Shown here: positions 40,911-53,692 of the stretch, piece after piece
How the letters are laid out: each line of letters opens with the position of its first letter
Numbering within the stretch: the stretch's first letter is position 1
DNA from: Daphnia carinata
Taxonomy: Eukaryota; Arthropoda; Branchiopoda; Diplostraca; Daphniidae
Length of the DNA: 64,000 bases
Direction: 5' to 3'
NCBI RefSeq assembly: GCF_022539665.2
Contig: NC_081333.1
Coordinates: forward strand, 558,001 to 622,000
Translations under genes and position numbers: made by a program
Notes under the pieces: generated by a model
What the model was told of the DNA's origin: nothing
The model's input: the letters and a program-made list of their open reading frames with translations, nothing else
Databases searched by the model: none

Positions 40911-43900
40911 CATCAGCTGGTGATGAATCCCCTTAGTAACACTCTTTCCCATGTTATCCAATGGCATTAAGATCATTTTTTCTGTGAAATGGTGTCTTGA
41001 AATGAAATGGAAATTACCATTAGAATTCAATTTTGTATTTTGTTGTAGATTAACATTAATACATGGGAATTCCTTAGTATTTCTACATTCACGATTTACA
41101 GATTTAATTTCTAGTTTGTAGAAACTGTTGTCGGCGTGGGGCGAGGGAAATTTTTCAAATACTACTATTTAAAAAAATAAAGAATCATTGATTTAGTTTA
41201 TTCTTTTTTGTCGAATAATTTAGTATTATTCTATTCCTTATTTTGTTCGTTTGGAACTCGATTTTTTTCATGTTAAAAGTTCAGACTTCCAATCAATTTT
41301 AAACGCGATTTTGAATAATTCTTTGTTTTCTCTTTCTTCATTCGCTAGGCGTCAACGCCGGTTGGCTAAAACCCATGAGGCTCGGAGTCCCGCCCTAAAC
41401 AGTTAAGGCAACCCAGAAAACTAATTCCCCATCCGGGTAGATTGGGTCGGCTTTATTGGGTCAATTGGGCCCCGGTAGTACCTAAATGTTAAATTTCACC
41501 AAGTTGTTGCATTTCGGTCGAAATTTGATTCGGTAACTCAATATTTGTTATTTTCTTCAAAAACACGAATCAAATGCCCTTTTTTCGTTATTCTTTATTG
41601 CTATCCATCTCATTTTTTTTAAATCCTGTTTTCCTTATTCGATAGCAAACTGGTTAGCATCCTTCAAAAGTTATTGAAATGACGATAGAAAAAAAAGACG
41701 ATCAAAATTTAATTGGTTATTCGAGACGGCATCACAGCGAGAAAACCGCTCAAGCAGTATCTTTATCGAAATTGCACGAAAGTTGACATGCCGACAGTAG
41801 CTCAACTACCGATATGCAAGACTGCTTATATTTACAAACTTTTGACCTACAAGGATAGATATCTTTTCTCTAATTTACATCTGTAGACGTTTTGTAAAAC
41901 CTCGGACGGAGCTTGTTAATACATTAGCCAGCACGTACACGACGATTTTTTTTCTCCAGCTGTATTGCTCAACGAGCAAATTTCGAACTCTCAGGGCACG
42001 TAAGGGCAGTACGAGAGTTAGAATCATTTTGAACTGCAGAATAAAGCTTTGGGAAGAGTACAAACTGAAAGGTAACAAGTGGTTCACATGAATTTCCTAT
42101 ATAACTAAACATTGGGCGACAGCCATGTGCTTTCATTGTACTTTTATGGATGCTGGACTTTAGAAATCAACAGCACGTGTGTTGTTGACAAATATTCAAA
42201 GGTGTAACTGAACAGCAATACGTGGCGTGAGAATGAAAGTGGAACTTTTGCGCTCAATTTTTAGAAGGCAAATTTGATTTTGGTTGGCATCACGCTACAT
42301 CACTTCACGTTGCTCTGTTTTTCTACTGTAACTTGCATCATCCAAAGGAAGGGAGACGCCAGAAGGGTTCTTACCAAATTAAAGCATGACAAACATAATG
42401 ACGACAGCAATCTTCGCAATATCTATACGACTAATCAACGGCGATTTGGGGTCAAAATCTGCAAACCGCTGGAATCACCTTTCACATACATCTTCTATGC
42501 TAAAAATAACTAGCAAGGATTGTATTTCTTATGTATACATGTACTGTAGATATCGAACTGTAAGCTTTCCTTGTGGAGTAGGTTTGAATTTCCCGCTCAC
42601 GTATTCAGCATCCAACTTGCCGATTACTTGCTAAAGAAGTCTTAAGAAGCGATAGAAGGTCAAAATTCCATTTTCCGCACGTACTCATAAGAGATGGATA
42701 CATAGTTTTAGATAATGTTTGTTTCTTTCTGGTTTGCGTTGCCTGGTTACAGCCAAACGGATGCTGGTAAATGATAAATATGGTCAACGTTCTTCAAAAT
42801 GTAAATGAAAATTCATCTTAAGGTTAATCTGAGTACACAGATAACATAAAATATTCTTTGCATTAGATTTCCTGTATTGCTTTGGATACTAACGAAAGGA
42901 AGATGGACGTAACCTAAAAGATGATTGTAGGATAGATTATACCCTTTCGATATATATTCTTACGTGGAGATTTCAATAAAAATACCTTGAAGTGTTCTGC
43001 CAAAATGACAGGGAATTTGCATTCGTGCCTTTGTCTTCTAACGGTGCAAGATAAAGGACGAGCCCCGGAAAGTCCAATAGGACACTTCCAGAAAAATCTC
43101 ACGTTTCACGGTTGAATAACAACAGCTTTATACAGATGAATACTAACGGCAATTACTGTGGTTTATCGAATAGGGAACCTCCCCTGTGGCCTGATCAAAC
43201 CATGCCACAAACCCTACATGTTTTGTATAAACATACCGAGTTGAAGCCATGGAGGATCCTTAAAGTGTACCTTTACTTCAAGTGGTTAGCCCCTAAGCAT
43301 CTAAAAATCAATTGCTGTATCATTTAGTTCGATTGGACCTGTATGAATGTCACTACTTGTGCCACTTTTGTTATATTTCGTGAAAGATGATACGTTGCGT
43401 GTTGCGCTCACACAGTTTATCTTAAAAACTAAATGTCTGCGTTTTCCGCGCGTGAACTCCATGACTCTGGGAAGCATTATAAAAAAAGCCGAAAATCTTG
43501 TTAATTTTGAATAAAGCGCATTTTTCTATTAGCCATCAACTATAGCCTTCGGATTTTAAGCAAGTCCATAGTTCGTAAATTGCCGATAAAAAATCGTTTT
43601 TTGTGTTTGAAGTCATTAAGAGCAACATGAGCCTGCTGATTGATAAATTATGTTGATCCCGAGCAAAGGTCTCACTGAAGGTCTAACACACTGGCGTTGA
43701 ATGGAATGTAGAACCAAATGGGAAGTACAAAATCTAACCCAGTGATTGTGGAGAACGCGACGTGGCAACTAGAAACTGAAAAGAGATACTTTGCAGTACT
43801 GGGAAACTGATGATTGAGAAATAGTATTGTGCAAACAAAAAATAGCATCTCAGAAGCAAAATATTAAAAAACATTCTGTCGTTGCTAACTGGTTTTTCTT

Positions 43901-44289
43901 AATCAAGGTGAACACAGAACACGACAAGGTTAACAACGCCAATAAAACGTCATCACACGGACAAGTGGTATTACCCAAATCCGTTTCGAAATTCTGTTAG
44001 TCATTTCGGCACGCGCACACCACGTGCCCCATCGGTCGACCCCCTAGATCATCGCAACGTTCATCTTAAACGGCAAATAAGCAAATGCCTGGTTAGCAAC
44101 GACGTAACATTCAGTCGGTAACGTCACACTCTCAGCAGTTCGATTTAATAAGGCGAGCGCAATAGGAATCTGTGCGCTCACTCTTTTATCAGCTTTCAAG
44201 CTGACATCACGTCACATGCCAAGGCGTTCACTTTTTACATGAGACGGGGTTATACCTTTTAGCATCATAGGCGTACCGTTACACTTGTC
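40911..44289. other. Long intergenic region, no gene identified
   Basis: 3.4 kb follow the mRpL40 stop. Frames at 41875-42087, 42274-42634 and 42914-43327 are short, lack family features and could not be joined into a gene. No clear tandem or inverted repeat was seen. Confidence 0.4.
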
Positions 44290-46414
44290 ATGCATCAGAA
44301 GAACACGCATCCTTTCAAAAGTGCCGTCTGGCCTTTTTTCATCTCTGCGTTTTTCATTGTTTTTGTTAGCCGGTAGGTCACTCAAATCTGCTATATTGTA
44401 TATCGTGTTTTTAAGTTTAATATTCGTGGTGACTCGTTTTAAATCATTTTGTTTATTTGCGTATTTTTAGTGCCCATGGTGCTCCTCGGTGCACCGCTTG
44501 TGCCGACAAGAAGGACTGTTTGCCTCCCAAGAATTGCATTTATGGCGTAGTTAAAGACTATTGCGGCCGGGATATCTGTGCAAAAGTAAGGACAATTGAT
44601 TTCTTTTTTCGGAATGTTATGGGTGTCATTGAGTTTATATCTTTTGCACTTCGACTCCGGTTGCCTGTGTTAGATTTAAGGGCAGGTTATTTCTCCAAGT
44701 TATTAGATTGTAGATAGACAAACATGGCTCTGTACATGGGAAGTCCTTACAAAGGGATATACTCCCATCAAGAAATCCCAATGGAATTCGTTACGTTTGG
44801 TGACGTGACTTATCACTTGGTATAGTTAGTTCACTTAAATCATGCACGTATGCCACGTATTTGAAGACGTCGTACAGTATTTAAACAGGTGTGTGAAACG
44901 ATCGGGAAATTAAATATTTTTCTATTTACCGAGAAGGTGACGTTATATTTATTTTTTTGCATGTCTGAAAAGAGGGCACGCGACTAACTACCCTCATTTG
45001 ATTTTTAAAACCACAAGTATCATGTAGGTCACATAGTTGCAATACTGGAATTTTCCAGGAGAGTAGTGTACGTATTATAGCAAACAACTAACGAACACGA
45101 AGTTCGCATCCAATTTCGCAGATCCGCTGTAATGCTAAAGTGAGGGGGGTTCCCCACTCAAATTTGAATGAGACGAAACAAGAATCTCTTAACTGCTTTG
45201 CGTGCATTTTTCCCAGCATGTTAACCAAAACATTGCTCTACGTATTTTGTGAATATGAATGGAAAACTGTTTTTTTAACTTACTGTTCACCAACCGCTTG
45301 GCCAGTCTATCGTTTTATATCAAGGGTTAGTGATAGAGTAACTTAAAACCTCTTTTGACGCTCGTGTTTGTTTGGGTACCAGACAAAACTCAAGTTGCTG
45401 TAGAAACCAGACAACCGTCTACGAGCTCAAATTCTTCCATCAGACAAGGCTAGCAAAATTACCACAAAATATAGCCAAAAACAAGTCAAAGTGTTTGAAA
45501 AAATAAAAAAAAAATTAACAAAAGAGGCTGGACTAACATTTCTTATTTTATTCAAAATGTTTCAACGGCTATATTTAGACGCCTAACCAATTAGGGTAAT
45601 CAAAATGGGTTTGCTCATTTCGGTAACTGGCAATTTTGTTTGTCGTTATTTTAGGGACAAATTGCAATAGCATGAATGTACGATGTCTACTGTCTGGTAT
45701 TGGGTACTATAAAACAAACTTTGTGTGATTTAGAACGTTAGGCAGCTTCTTCTGCTGTATCGCGCTAGCGCTGTAGCGTACTGGCGCGCTAGTATTGCGA
45801 CAAATATTCGTTGTATTTCAAAAACGATTATCTTAATGAAAAAAATAGCAATTGTCCCGGAATCAGCATTCAATTTAGAGTATATGCTGTGACATTCAAC
45901 CGATTGCGATGAGTTTTAGTTTTTTCCGAAAAAAAATAATAAAGCCCGACTTTTATCAGTCGAGCTTATTTATTTGGGCTTATATTTTTTTTCGGCAAAA
46001 ACTAAAACTCACCGGAATTGGTTGAATATCACAGAATACACCCAAAATTGAATGCTGACTCAAGGAAAATTGCTATTTTTTTCATTAAGTTAATTGTTGT
46101 TGAAATATGACGAATATTTGACGCAATGCTAGCGCGCCAGTACACTACAGCGCTAGCGCGATGCAGCAGAAATATTTGGTTCATTGTATGTTGATCGGCT
46201 CTTTAAGGCTTATAGAACGCTAGGCAAAACGCCCTCCTTAATTCAATTTCACCTCCAATTAACTTTATATGTTTTGTTTCAGGGACCAGGTCATCGTTGT
46301 GGAGGAAAATGGAATAGTCTTGGGACGTGCGGAGAAGGACTTTTTTGTTCATGCAACAGGTGTGGAGGATGTTCCTTGATTACACTAGAATGCTTCAACC
46401 TAACATGCATTTAG
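44290..46414 (+). CDS. Small secreted IGFBP-type (SIBD-like) protein
   Basis: Three exons: 44290-44372, 44471-44585, 46283-46414, closing in phase for 109 residues. The N-terminus is a signal peptide (core FFISAFFIVFVS, likely cleaved near Ala-His-Gly). The mature part has 14 cysteines: CTACADKKDC in exon 2, then CGGKWNSLGTCGEGLFC in exon 3, the hallmark of the insulin-like growth factor binding N-terminal domain. Single-domain secreted proteins of this type occur in arthropods (SIBD proteins) and have been linked to immunity and insulin-like binding; the role here is unproven. The last segment CSCNRCGGC is more Cys-rich than usual. The 1.7-kb second intron hosts a palindromic repeat. Confidence 0.75.
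45749..46171. repeat. Palindromic MITE-like element B in intron
   Basis: Near-complete hairpin of about 423 bp. The left end TTCTGCTGTATCGCGCTAGC is matched in reverse complement by the right end at about 46137-46171. Inner arms also match (GGAATCAGCATTCAAT against ATTGAATGCTGACTC; GAGTTTTAGTTTTT against AAAAACTAAAACTC). The tip carries AAGCCCGAC, the same core as element A. TAGAACGTTAGGCA on the left (about 45732) and TAGAACGCTAGGCA on the right (about 46212) form a flanking direct repeat, possibly target duplication or part of a larger unit. Confidence 0.8.
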
Positions 46415-47786
46415 CAATAAACCGCAAAAGCCAACCAAACCGTCAGCTACTCAGTTCCACCAAATATTACTCCGTCACCATTCTTGCAAACCGTCCTCGG
46501 ATACTGTTCGCCTAGTAACGAGACATGTGATATAATATTTTTTTATTTTATCCACATTCTGCATTATGCTTGTTCTCTATTCTATAAGTAATATTATATC
46601 AAATAAAAAATTCAATTTCTTACTTGTGTCCTGTTCAGTTTTTTTTTGTTTGTTTTTCTTCTTCGTTTTTTCTTTAACCAGCATAATGGATATTTGTTTC
46701 ATGGGCCACTTGAAACGGAGATGTGCATGTTAGACGTCGTGCTGTTGCAACTTATCATATCACATTTCATGATGTCACGTATATTTCACATATCATGATG
46801 TCACATATCCTGTCACATACATATGATTAACTATCAAATTAACTACGTAGCCAAGTGATTTCTACTTGGACGTAGCAAATAGTTAAATGCAATTAAAGAA
46901 AATCCAAATTGGCGGCAGTTGAAAAGAGTCGTCCAGATAAAATGGATAAAATAAAAACCTAGTTTTTGATTTTGCCACCGCATAACGTTTCCGATTGAGG
47001 CATACAGCTCAGACTTGAATTTTGACTTCTTAAAACCATTACACAACGGTGCTGCTTTTGTTATCAAAAAGGGGTTTTCCGATCGAATGAAAGATAAGCG
47101 TGATTTCGAATGAACCCAAACAGGTATTCCTTATTCTGATCTTTTTTGAATTTTTTTCTAATTTAAAATATGAAAAGAAAAAGTAAACATCCCGGGATCA
47201 ACCAATCACAACATGTCACGAGTATAATGGCCTCTTCCAACGAAAAAATTTTCCATAGAAATTCCCTGGCGATCGATATCTAATTTTGATTATCTTATAT
47301 CTTGATTTTTGTCTGGGAATTCCCAGTCAACGCAGGAAATCGGTAAAGCGTCCTTAGTTTGGTTTTCTGTTACCATCTTATGTGGGAAAAGCCCCTCAGT
47401 ACTGGTCGGAGGCTAGTGCCAAATACAAGCAGTGTACGCTAGCGACATAGTGGCTATACGGCGATACCTCAACGTCAAAAAATAGATATTTGGCGTGACG
47501 GGCCGCCACAGTAACATCCATAAAAACGCGCGCCAGAATATTCCGACTAGCCATACCATCACAACAGTGTGCAGAATCTTGCAGTTTTGCTCATTCGGTT
47601 TTGTTGTGTAACAGACGTAAATTAGGCAGAGAGGTAAGAACTAAAAAGAGCAATAAAAATTGCTAGCTCAGAAAAAATTAAGTTTTAAAAAATTCCCACA
47701 ACTATTTCCACTTTAGCAGAAAAAACCACATTACACCATCCCCAGACCGTGTTACTTAGCAAAGGAGCGAGTTTCTGACAACCAGA
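46415..47786. other. Intergenic, RFC4 upstream region
   Basis: Two direct ATCATGATGTCAC-type repeats lie near 46755-46812, a small local duplication. A GC-richer zone at 47,380-47,640 probably holds the RFC4 promoter, with a leader intron possible (GAGAGGTAAGAA near 47631 resembles a donor). No gene was seen. Confidence 0.45.
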
Positions 47787-49687
47787 ATGGATGCATTTTT
47801 AAAAACCGGAAAGCTCTCCAATCAACCGAAGGAAAGTGGAACATCCTCGGCTTCTGAGTCTCTACAACGGAAACGAGGTTCCTTAATACCTTGGGTGGAA
47901 AAATAGTAAAACAAGTTTTTGGTTTCAAAGCTTAAGACGAACAATTGTATGCAATGTGTATTTGTACCATAGCCGTCCTAGAACAATCAATGAAGTTTCA
48001 TACCAAGAGGAAGTAGTTGCTGTACTTCAGAAATCCCTTCAAGGAGCTGATCTTCCTAATCTCCTGTTCTACGGTCCTCCTGGTACTGGTAAAACTAGCA
48101 CAATATTGGCAGCTGCTAGGGAGCTGTTTGGTGACATTTACAAGGAGAGGTTGTAACTGACATTCCAGTCTCCTAATATTGTCTTCATAATTGTTTGTTT
48201 TCATTTGGATTTTTCATTTGTTTTTAGAGTTTTGGAACTGAATGCATCGGATGAACGAGGTATTCAAGTTGTAAGAGAAAAAGTAAAAAATTTCTCCCAG
48301 AGGACTGTTAGCTCAATGAGACCTGAGTGAGTTAACAAAGGAACAATTGCTGGAACAAATTTTATTATGTAATTTTTACCATTTCACAGTGGAAAACCAT
48401 GCCCTCCTTTCAAAATCATTATTTTGGACGAAGCCGATTCCATGACAGGTGCGTTAACTTTTATTTAAAAAATCCTTTAAATAATTGCATAATGGTAAAT
48501 AAATAAGTTTGCTTCTTTTCCTTGTATCAGAAATATTGTAAAATTTGGTTAAAGGGCCCATAATTTACGTTTTCTGATAGGTGCTGCACAGGCGGCTCTT
48601 CGTCGTACAATGGAAAAGGTGAACTTTTCTAAAGTTTTAATACTGTGAAATTTTTTTCCTTGCTGTAGCTTTCACTGCCATCTAAGAATTATTAAGTAGA
48701 TGACTTAGGGCATTACCTTTATTTAGTTCTTTATAGAATTAGGTGGTGTTCTGATAAAAAAAACGTAACTAAATACTTATCGTTTTCTTTAGGAAACGAA
48801 ATCTACGCGATTTTGCCTTATCTGCAACTATGTTAGCCGAATAATAGAACCGTTGACATCACGCTGCTCCAAGTTCCGGTTTAAACCATTGCGTATGATT
48901 CTGTAGAAACAGACCCGTTGAAAATGTATTAATAATTTATAAATTTAAACTGAAACTAGCTCGCGATATTCTGGTAAAAAGGTTGGGCGAAATATGTGAA
49001 TTTGAAAGTATGGCTTGTACAGGAGAAGTTTTGGAAAGTTTGATTGAAGGTACGAAATATTTTCTCCATAAAAATCCTTTTGTACGTTTGATTACTTAAT
49101 ATTTCCTTTTATTGAAATCACTAACTGTGTTAATAGCATCTGAAGGAGACCTACGTAGAGCAATAACTTTTCTTCAATCAATCGCAAACGTGACAGTGGA
49201 AGCAGGCCCAACCATTGAAGATATTCATGAAATTACTGGCGTAAGAATTTTTAATGCCACTTATTTTTAAAATTTTCTATTACTTAATACGGTATCTGTT
49301 GATTGTTTTAAAGAGGGTACCGAACCACTGGATCGAAGGCTTACTGGAAAAATGTGCTACCGGATCATATGATACGATCCAATCATATATTTGCAAATTC
49401 TCGGCCGAAGGATTTTCAGTTTCTCAGCTTCTTAATCAGTTGCATGAACGAATCATCTTTTCAACCGAGTTTTCCGCAAAACAGAAGAACTTGATTTGTG
49501 AAAAAGTGGCGGTAAAATTAATTTAACTAAGAGAACTCAGTGTTACTTGCTTCTCACAGCCTGTTATAACGCTTCTGTTAATGCTTGGTGTTTGATTTAG
49601 ATTTGCGATCATCGTTTGGCGGAAGGAGCTGATGAACAACTTCAGTTGTTGGATCTTAGCTGTACTATTATGATTTCTTATCAATAG
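47787..49687 (+). CDS. RFC4: Replication factor C subunit 4
   Basis: Ten exons: 47787-47905, 47973-48149, 48228-48326, 48390-48448, 48581-48618, 48793-48892, 48960-49049, 49137-49240, 49314-49511, 49601-49687; phases close for 356 residues (human RFC4 has 363). AAA+ clamp-loader subunit that loads PCNA at primer ends in the nucleus. Seen: N-terminal [16 protein letters not shown], Walker [17 protein letters not shown] box [19 protein letters not shown], Walker [10 protein letters not shown], arginine-finger SRC motif in [14 protein letters not shown], sensor 2 region [12 protein letters not shown], and C-terminal [10 protein letters not shown]. The match to RFC4 rather than RFC2/3/5 rests on [19 protein letters not shown] and the C-terminal strings. 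The Tyr codon of KYRP is split by intron 1. Confidence 0.97.
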
Positions 49688-50322
49688 ATGTTTACAATAA
49701 ACCAACTCTGGCGGCAATGTTTCATTAGAATTATTTGTAATTTTGATAACTTTTTATAATTCGAAAAAGAAATGCAACAAAAGTGTTTTTCTCTGCGCAG
49801 TTCCCCACAATGTTTTCCGGGTTATACGCTTTCAAAAGTACTCGATTTACTATTGATAATCCCCCATTTGCCATTACTGTATTGAATCGCAAGAAAAAGC
49901 CCCGCCCGTTTTGGGAGGGACAAGACCATTCCACGCTGTTGCTCCACGGTATACAGTCTCCTCCATAAATGTCGGAATCCACTCCTCCAAGGGCGGCAAA
50001 GTTTTTGTGCCGCTGCTATGTTTGCAAAACGTTGTTTTCTACCCTCGCCCAGCGGCTTACACAAAAAAGAGTAGGCTATTCCTCCATGCCGTTGCAGCTA
50101 AATTAACCGTAAATAAAAACTGCAGCGATCATAAAATTTTCCCGCCATTCGGAGAGGTTCAAGCTCGCATGTTTACAAGAGGCAAGTGGACCAGTACATG
50201 TTGTGCCGGAGCCCAGGTGTCTCGTGATTACCGCATCCCGTTGAACCGTTCAACTGTATTTATAATTGGAATTGGAATTTTGTGGCTGTACCATCGACAG
50301 GTTTTATTTTCATACCGCTACC
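49688..50322. other. RFC4-TIPIN intergenic stretch
   Basis: 635 bp between the RFC4 stop and the TIPIN ATG. Overlapping frames occur on both strands (49822-50064 minus, 49911-50330 plus) but have no recognised family. A GCCCCGCCC box at about 49898-49906 suggests a promoter region for TIPIN. Confidence 0.45.
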
Positions 50323-51326
50323 ATGAGTGATCTGGATAGTGGTGACGACATATTTGGAGAAACCAAAAACACCTCAAATTGGGATAAGGAAAAAGATCCA
50401 AACGGCTTGAACGAGGAAATAGATAAAACAGATGTTTCACGTAAGTCAATCATGCAAATGTATTTAAGCATTTCGTGTCGATTGCTTTTCATTCTGTTGT
50501 TCTTCAATCTATTTGATTAGATTCCAAAAGTGAAAAAAAGGACAACTCAACCAAAACAAGGAAACTTGTCAGAAACCCACAGTTAAAGCTTGACACAAGC
50601 AGGTAATACCAGTGCTATTATTATATTGTTTCAATATTATGTTACGTGCTGATTGTGAATAGAATTTGTGGTGAAAGAGGAATAAAAGCTGTCATGGCTG
50701 ATTTTCGTACAGTAAAGCTGGGAGGAAAAGGATATGAAAAATCCGATCTTGAAACCATTCTCTCCAAAATGGAACATTGGGCTCATCGTTTGTTCCCAAA
50801 GCTACCCTTTGATGATTGTGTGGAGAGTGTAGCAAAACTAGGGAATACTAAACATGTACAGGTGATATTCTTCTAATTTTCTATGTTATAAGTCAGCTTA
50901 ATAGTTGTTTTATTTTCACATGCCTAGGTGTATATGAAGAAATTTCGCATGGAAGAATCAGAAATTGAAGCAATGGTTGAGGAAAGTGTGATAAACACAG
51001 ATTCACAGTTTGACAATATCATGGAACAGGCAACCAAAGAATGTAGTACCGTTTTTTCTCAACCTTCCCAGTCAGTCATGAGGACAACTGTAACTGAAGA
51101 CCAGCAGTTGAGAATGGCTGAAAACAAAAGAAGGGCAGAAGAGAGAAGAAAATCAAAGTTGTTGCAAAACAGCTTGTTGTGTAGTGACCAGTGTCAAAGT
51201 GAAAAGTCCCCTTCAGAAGTGTTAACCACATCAGAACAGCCAAAGGATAATCATATTACTGAAATTGCTGAAGATAGCAGTGAACTCCTGGATGTTGATA
51301 CATTTCTTGAAAATTTGCCTCAATAA
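50323..51326 (+). CDS. TIPIN: TIMELESS-interacting protein (Swi3 domain)
   Basis: Four exons: 50323-50440, 50521-50602, 50663-50861, 50928-51326; phases close for 265 residues. The Swi3 domain spans about residues 58-150: RNPQLKLDTSR, GERGIKAVMADFRTVKLGGK, then the strongly conserved MEHWAHRLFPKLPFDDCVE and LGNTKHVQVYMKKFR. Acidic/polar flanks precede and follow. TIPIN pairs with Timeless at the replication fork (Tof1-Csm3 in yeast), supporting fork pausing and S-phase checkpoint signalling. The C-terminus is basic then acidic, ending DVDTFLENLPQ. It lies 635 bp downstream of RFC4 on the same strand. Confidence 0.95.
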
Positions 51327-52455
51327 TTGTCACTCTTTTAAAATAAAAAAGGTAACTGCAAATGTTTGTGTGAAATTATCAAAAAAAGAAAAACTTTACT
51401 GTAGGTTTCTATCAAGGATTGGCTTGTGTTACGTAGACTCTGACACATAAGAAATCTGTGATGGGGATGATTTTTAACATTCTCTAGCCTGGAGCTATAC
51501 CAGAAAGCCTCATCCTGTATGTAAAGTCCCTTAAACAACATCTGAACCTGCAAATTTTACGTTTGCTGATATGGAAGAAGGAACTATTTTTTAGGAGCAG
51601 TTGGTTTAAGGTTTTTCAAGCTATTCTTTGATATCTAGCACATTTTTTACCGTTGTTCCCAAAAGGCCAATATACCCCGTTTGAAGCCATTTTTTGCATT
51701 CGCCTACCCAAAGGTGCCTCCTAATGTATGCCTTGGGTTTGCGGGGTTCTACAAGAGAAAAGCACATGTCTGGATATTATGTAATGTTATACTATAGATA
51801 TCTGAAAACCGATTCTGTTATAACCCAGATGTCAGTCTGTGGTGGTGTTGAAATGGAAATATGAAATCAAAAGATATGGACATCAACCAACTGTGAAAAG
51901 CGAGCACTCAGCTAATACCTTCAAGTGGAAATATTAGATTCGGTAACGAAACTTGACTTGAATGTGACTCGTGAAACTGTTTGTACAAAAATGACGAATT
52001 TGTACATGACGAATCCTGATTTTTCATAATACGGCGCAATTCTCCATCAACAAAGTGTGGTTGCACCTGATAGCCACTCGGTGGCTACAAGCAATCAGGC
52101 TAATCAAATTTCTAGTCTGTTTTTCTTTTACCTTTCCATGACCGTAAAAATACTAGATGACTATTTTGTAAAAATACACCGAATTTACGCAGCGTATGGA
52201 ACTTTTGGTGTTGTTGGATACAGACATTATTTCCTTTGTATTTTGACCGCTGTTTAGAAATGGAACCTACAAGCACAGCGAAGTCCTTCAAGTGGGAAAT
52301 CAGACGAATCAAGGATTCATCCGATACTCAGGTTGGCCAAGGTATCGAAGAGCGATAGCCTTGCGGTGACTAGTGTACCGCATTAGTGACACGGGACAAA
52401 CATCCAGGATAAATAACAAAGAACTTGATAATTTTGATCCTTCCTTCATTAAGTA
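51327..52455. other. Intergenic, no gene identified
   Basis: Follows TIPIN; an AATAAA-type signal occurs within 20 bp of the stop (AAAATAAAAAAG near 51340). The rest up to the UPRT start has no credible frame. Confidence 0.5.
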
Positions 52456-53692
52456 ATGTCTGAGCTGAATTCAGTTGTTCATGAGGATTTTGGTCCGAAT
52501 TTTCGCGTTCTCAAGAGGAATGACCAGACATGTGAACTACAGACAATAATTCGTGACAGGTGTTTATGTTTCTATCGTTTTTAGAAACTTTAACTGTTTA
52601 GTTTTCATAGGATTATAGTGGACTCTGTGTGAACTAAAAATAGTTTACAATTTGTTGCACAATTAAGAACTGTGCCACTTTTGTATGTCAGTACTGATAA
52701 CCCATTTAAGAAGTTTCTTCAATTTCTACATTCAATATTCAAATTCTGCAATTTTTTCAGCCAACTAACAACTATTTATTGTTTCGTTCATAAATCTTAT
52801 AGGAACACTAGTCGGAATGATTTCAAATTTTATGCTGACAGATTGGTACACAAAGCTTTCATTTAGATTTCTGGACATTCTCATCTCTAAAATTTTCTGT
52901 ATAGATTCGTCTTGTGATTGAAGAAAGTTTGAACCAACTTCCTTACACACCTTGCACAGTTGTAACTCCCATAGGTTTTCCATATGATGGCTTGCAGTTT
53001 GAAAAGGGAAACTGTGGAGTATCAATTGTCAGAAGTGGAGAAGCAATGGAACAGGTATGTATGTCCAAAAGCTTATGAAGACATCTTTCCTATTTTTGTA
53101 AATTTTCTATTTTAATAGTTTGCCTTTCATTAAAAGGGACTTAGGGATTGCTGTAGATCAATGAGAATTGGGAAAATTTTGATCGACTCAGATCATGATA
53201 CCCATGAAGCTAAAGTTGTTTATGCCAAGTTTCCTGAAGACATTGCCCAAAGAAAAGTTCTTCTTATGTATCCAATCATGAGTGAGTATTTAAATATTAA
53301 TGGTATGCCTATTAGTAAAGTACTAGTAAAAACAGCCTATGTGGTTTGAAATTGGTGTTTGCATAATCCACCCTACTTTCGTGCTTTACCGGTTAAAAAA
53401 TTCTAAGAGTAAATCTATATTCATCTTACCAGGCACCGGCAATACTGTCGTTAAAGCAGTTAGCGTTCTAAAGGACCATTCGGTGCTGGAGGAAAATATA
53501 GTCCTTGCTAACCTTTTCTGTACTCCACCAGCTACCCAAACAATAGTAACAGCCTTTCCTCAGGTAAATGTTGAGATACATCTAAATTTGAACAAACATT
53601 AATTTCTGTTCATATAGATGAAAATCTTGACTTCTGAAATTCATCCAGTTGCACCTAATCACTTTGGACAGAAATACTTTGGAACTGATTAA
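52456..53692 (+). CDS. UPRT: Uracil phosphoribosyltransferase homologue
   Basis: Six exons: 52456-52559, 52803-52845, 52905-53054, 53137-53281, 53433-53563, 53618-53692; phases close for 215 residues, shorter than human UPRT (about 309), which carries a long N-terminal extension. Seen: ELQTIIRDR, FYADRLIRLVIEESLNQLPY, GNCGVSIVRSGEAMEQGLRD, KVLLMYPIMSTGNTVVKAV (PRPP-binding loop region) and HPVAPNHFGQKYFGTD. The bacterial enzyme makes UMP from uracil and PRPP; for mammalian homologues activity has been reported as absent or undetected, so function here is not assured. A PRTase fold is clear from the sequence. Confidence 0.95.

Noticed and set aside
49822-50330. Overlapping frames on both strands between RFC4 and TIPIN
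   Set aside because: No recognised family; likely GC-richer promoter sequence with few stops by chance.
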